Positions 40,338 to 40,923 of a DNA stretch of 40,923 nucleotides are shown in pieces. Both the position numbers and the translations under genes were made by a program. Numbering within the stretch: the stretch's first letter is position 1; each line of letters opens with the position of its first letter. Source of the DNA: Oscillospiraceae bacterium (GTDB taxonomy: Bacteria; Bacillota; Clostridia; Oscillospirales; Ruminococcaceae); contig WRBI01000022.1 of NCBI GenBank assembly GCA_009784625.1, positions 1 to 40,923 on the forward strand, in the 5' to 3' direction. The notes under the pieces are model-generated. The model saw only the letters and a program-made list of their open reading frames with translations. It was not told where the DNA came from and did not search any database.

Positions 40338-40748
40338 ATGACAGATATAAAATGTGAAAACCCGGGCGGGCTCAGCCCGGTCGCGCTGGCTTTTGTCGGG
40401 GACGGCGTCTTCGAGCTGATGGTGCGCGAAAGACTGGTCGCCGGCGGCGGAATGCCGGCCGGCAAACTGCATCAGGCGGCGGTCGGCCGGGTCAATGCCA
40501 CCGCGCAGGCTCTGGCTTACGACGGGGTGCTGGCCGCTTGCAGCGATCAGGAGGCCGAGATTTTAAGGCGGGGGAAAAACGTCAGCCTTTCGCGGATACC
40601 AAAAAGCTGCACCCCACAGGAATATCACCGGGCAACCGCGATCGAAGCACTGTTGGGTTACCTTTATCTAAGCGGAGACAAGGCCCGGCTGGAGGCGATG
40701 TTCGCGCTGATTGAAGAGGAAATCGCCCGCGGCAAACAGGCTCGGTAA
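40338..40748 (+). CDS. mrnC: Mini-ribonuclease 3
   Basis: Mini-III is a dimeric RNase III catalytic domain without an RNA-binding domain; in B. subtilis it matures the ends of 23S rRNA. The 136-residue protein has the core LSPVALAFVGDGVFELMVRERL and later YHRATAIEALLGYLYLSG, carrying the catalytic acidic residues (Asp in VGDGV, Glu in IEALLGYLY). ATG at 40338 with GGAGG 5-6 nt upstream is preferred; the longer frame overlaps the upstream gene. It is often next to cysS and rlmB, here after obgE and a hypothetical gene. Confidence 0.95.
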   Translation: MTDIKCENPGGLSPVALAFVGDGVFELMVRERLVAGGGMPAGKLHQAAVGRVNATAQALAYDGVLAACSDQEAEILRRGKNVSLSRIPKSCTPQEYHRATAIEALLGYLYLSGDKARLEAMFALIEEEIARGKQAR

Positions 40749-40798
40749 AGTAAAGAGGTAAGTGCAAAAAAAGACAAAATTCTTCTATCACGGATAAA

Positions 40799-40923
40799 TT
40801 GGCCAAGTTTTCAACATTTCAACAACTTATCAACAGTCAAGCCCAGAAGCAGCAACTGTTCCCGGAAAAGCATCTCAGAAGACCGGCCACCAAAAATCGC
40901 GCGGGGGTAATCGTTCATCCAAC
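40799..40923 (+). CDS. Possible partial gene running off the window end
   Basis: From TTG at 40799 a frame stays open to the edge and reads MAKFSTFQQLINSQAQKQQ..., Gln/Lys-rich and then RRPATKNRAGVIVHP. The only ribosome-site-like bases are GGATAAA just before it. No family is recognised, and it does not look like the rlmB that often follows mrnC. It may be a chance frame. Confidence 0.3.
   Translation, partial: MAKFSTFQQLINSQAQKQQLFPEKHLRRPATKNRAGVIVHP

Noticed and set aside
40826-40834. TTATCAACA resembling a DnaA box
   Set aside because: One isolated near-match to TTATCCACA, no cluster and no dnaA/dnaN nearby, so no origin is supported.

Overview
The window reads as a chromosome segment from a moderately GC-rich (roughly mid-50s percent, by eye) member of the Bacillota, most likely class Clostridia. 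Supporting signs are strong AGGAGG-type ribosome binding sites, many TTG starts, a PrpC/PrkC phosphatase-kinase pair with PASTA repeats, Mini-RNase III, a PerR-type Fur protein, an AbgT and a GntP transporter, and a soluble multi-PAS hybrid kinase. No rRNA, tRNA, CRISPR array, integrase or transposase was seen.

Layout. 1-238 is repeat-rich noncoding DNA. 239-7058 (minus strand) is a probable operon: ABC ATPase, ABC permease, GldG-like protein, DUF4340 protein and the RNA-binding factor Tex. 7393-15146 (plus) is a housekeeping block: fmt, rsmB, rlmN, stp/prpC, prkC, rsgA, thiN, then a small conserved-looking hypothetical gene. It resembles the usual Firmicutes block but lacks def/priA upstream and rpe between rsgA and thiN. 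15848-18644 (minus) holds an AbgT-family transporter and an unusual transaldolase-family protein, separated by a palindromic mobile-type repeat. 19046-20421 (plus) is a more AT-rich pirin/nitroreductase pair that looks acquired. 20606-24791 (plus) holds comFC, a cupin, a GntP permease and an Fsr-like MFS exporter as separate units. A strong promoter and a roughly 350-nt leader, which contains what looks like a broken gene, precede a 1241-residue soluble hybrid histidine kinase (25232-28957) and a PerR-like gene.

29509-34233 (minus) is a tight four-gene membrane cluster: DUF1576 protein, dicarboxylate/amino-acid:cation symporter-like protein, NfeD-like protein and flotillin. Then come a flavodoxin-type reductase and an iron-containing alcohol dehydrogenase (minus). 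Divergent from the dehydrogenase is a PLP-dependent decarboxylase with a structured leader. The window ends with a gamma-carbonic anhydrase, obgE, an unrecognised 101-residue protein, mrnC and a possible partial gene.

How the genes work together. The housekeeping block joins translation initiation (Fmt), rRNA/tRNA methylation (RsmB, RlmN), ribosome maturation (RsgA, later Obg and Mini-III) and growth control (Stp/PrkC). The best candidates for something undescribed are the DUF1576-symporter-NfeD-flotillin operon, the transaldolase-family protein with Gln in place of the catalytic Glu, the palindromic repeat family, and the long leader with a broken gene before the hybrid kinase. None is proven by sequence alone.
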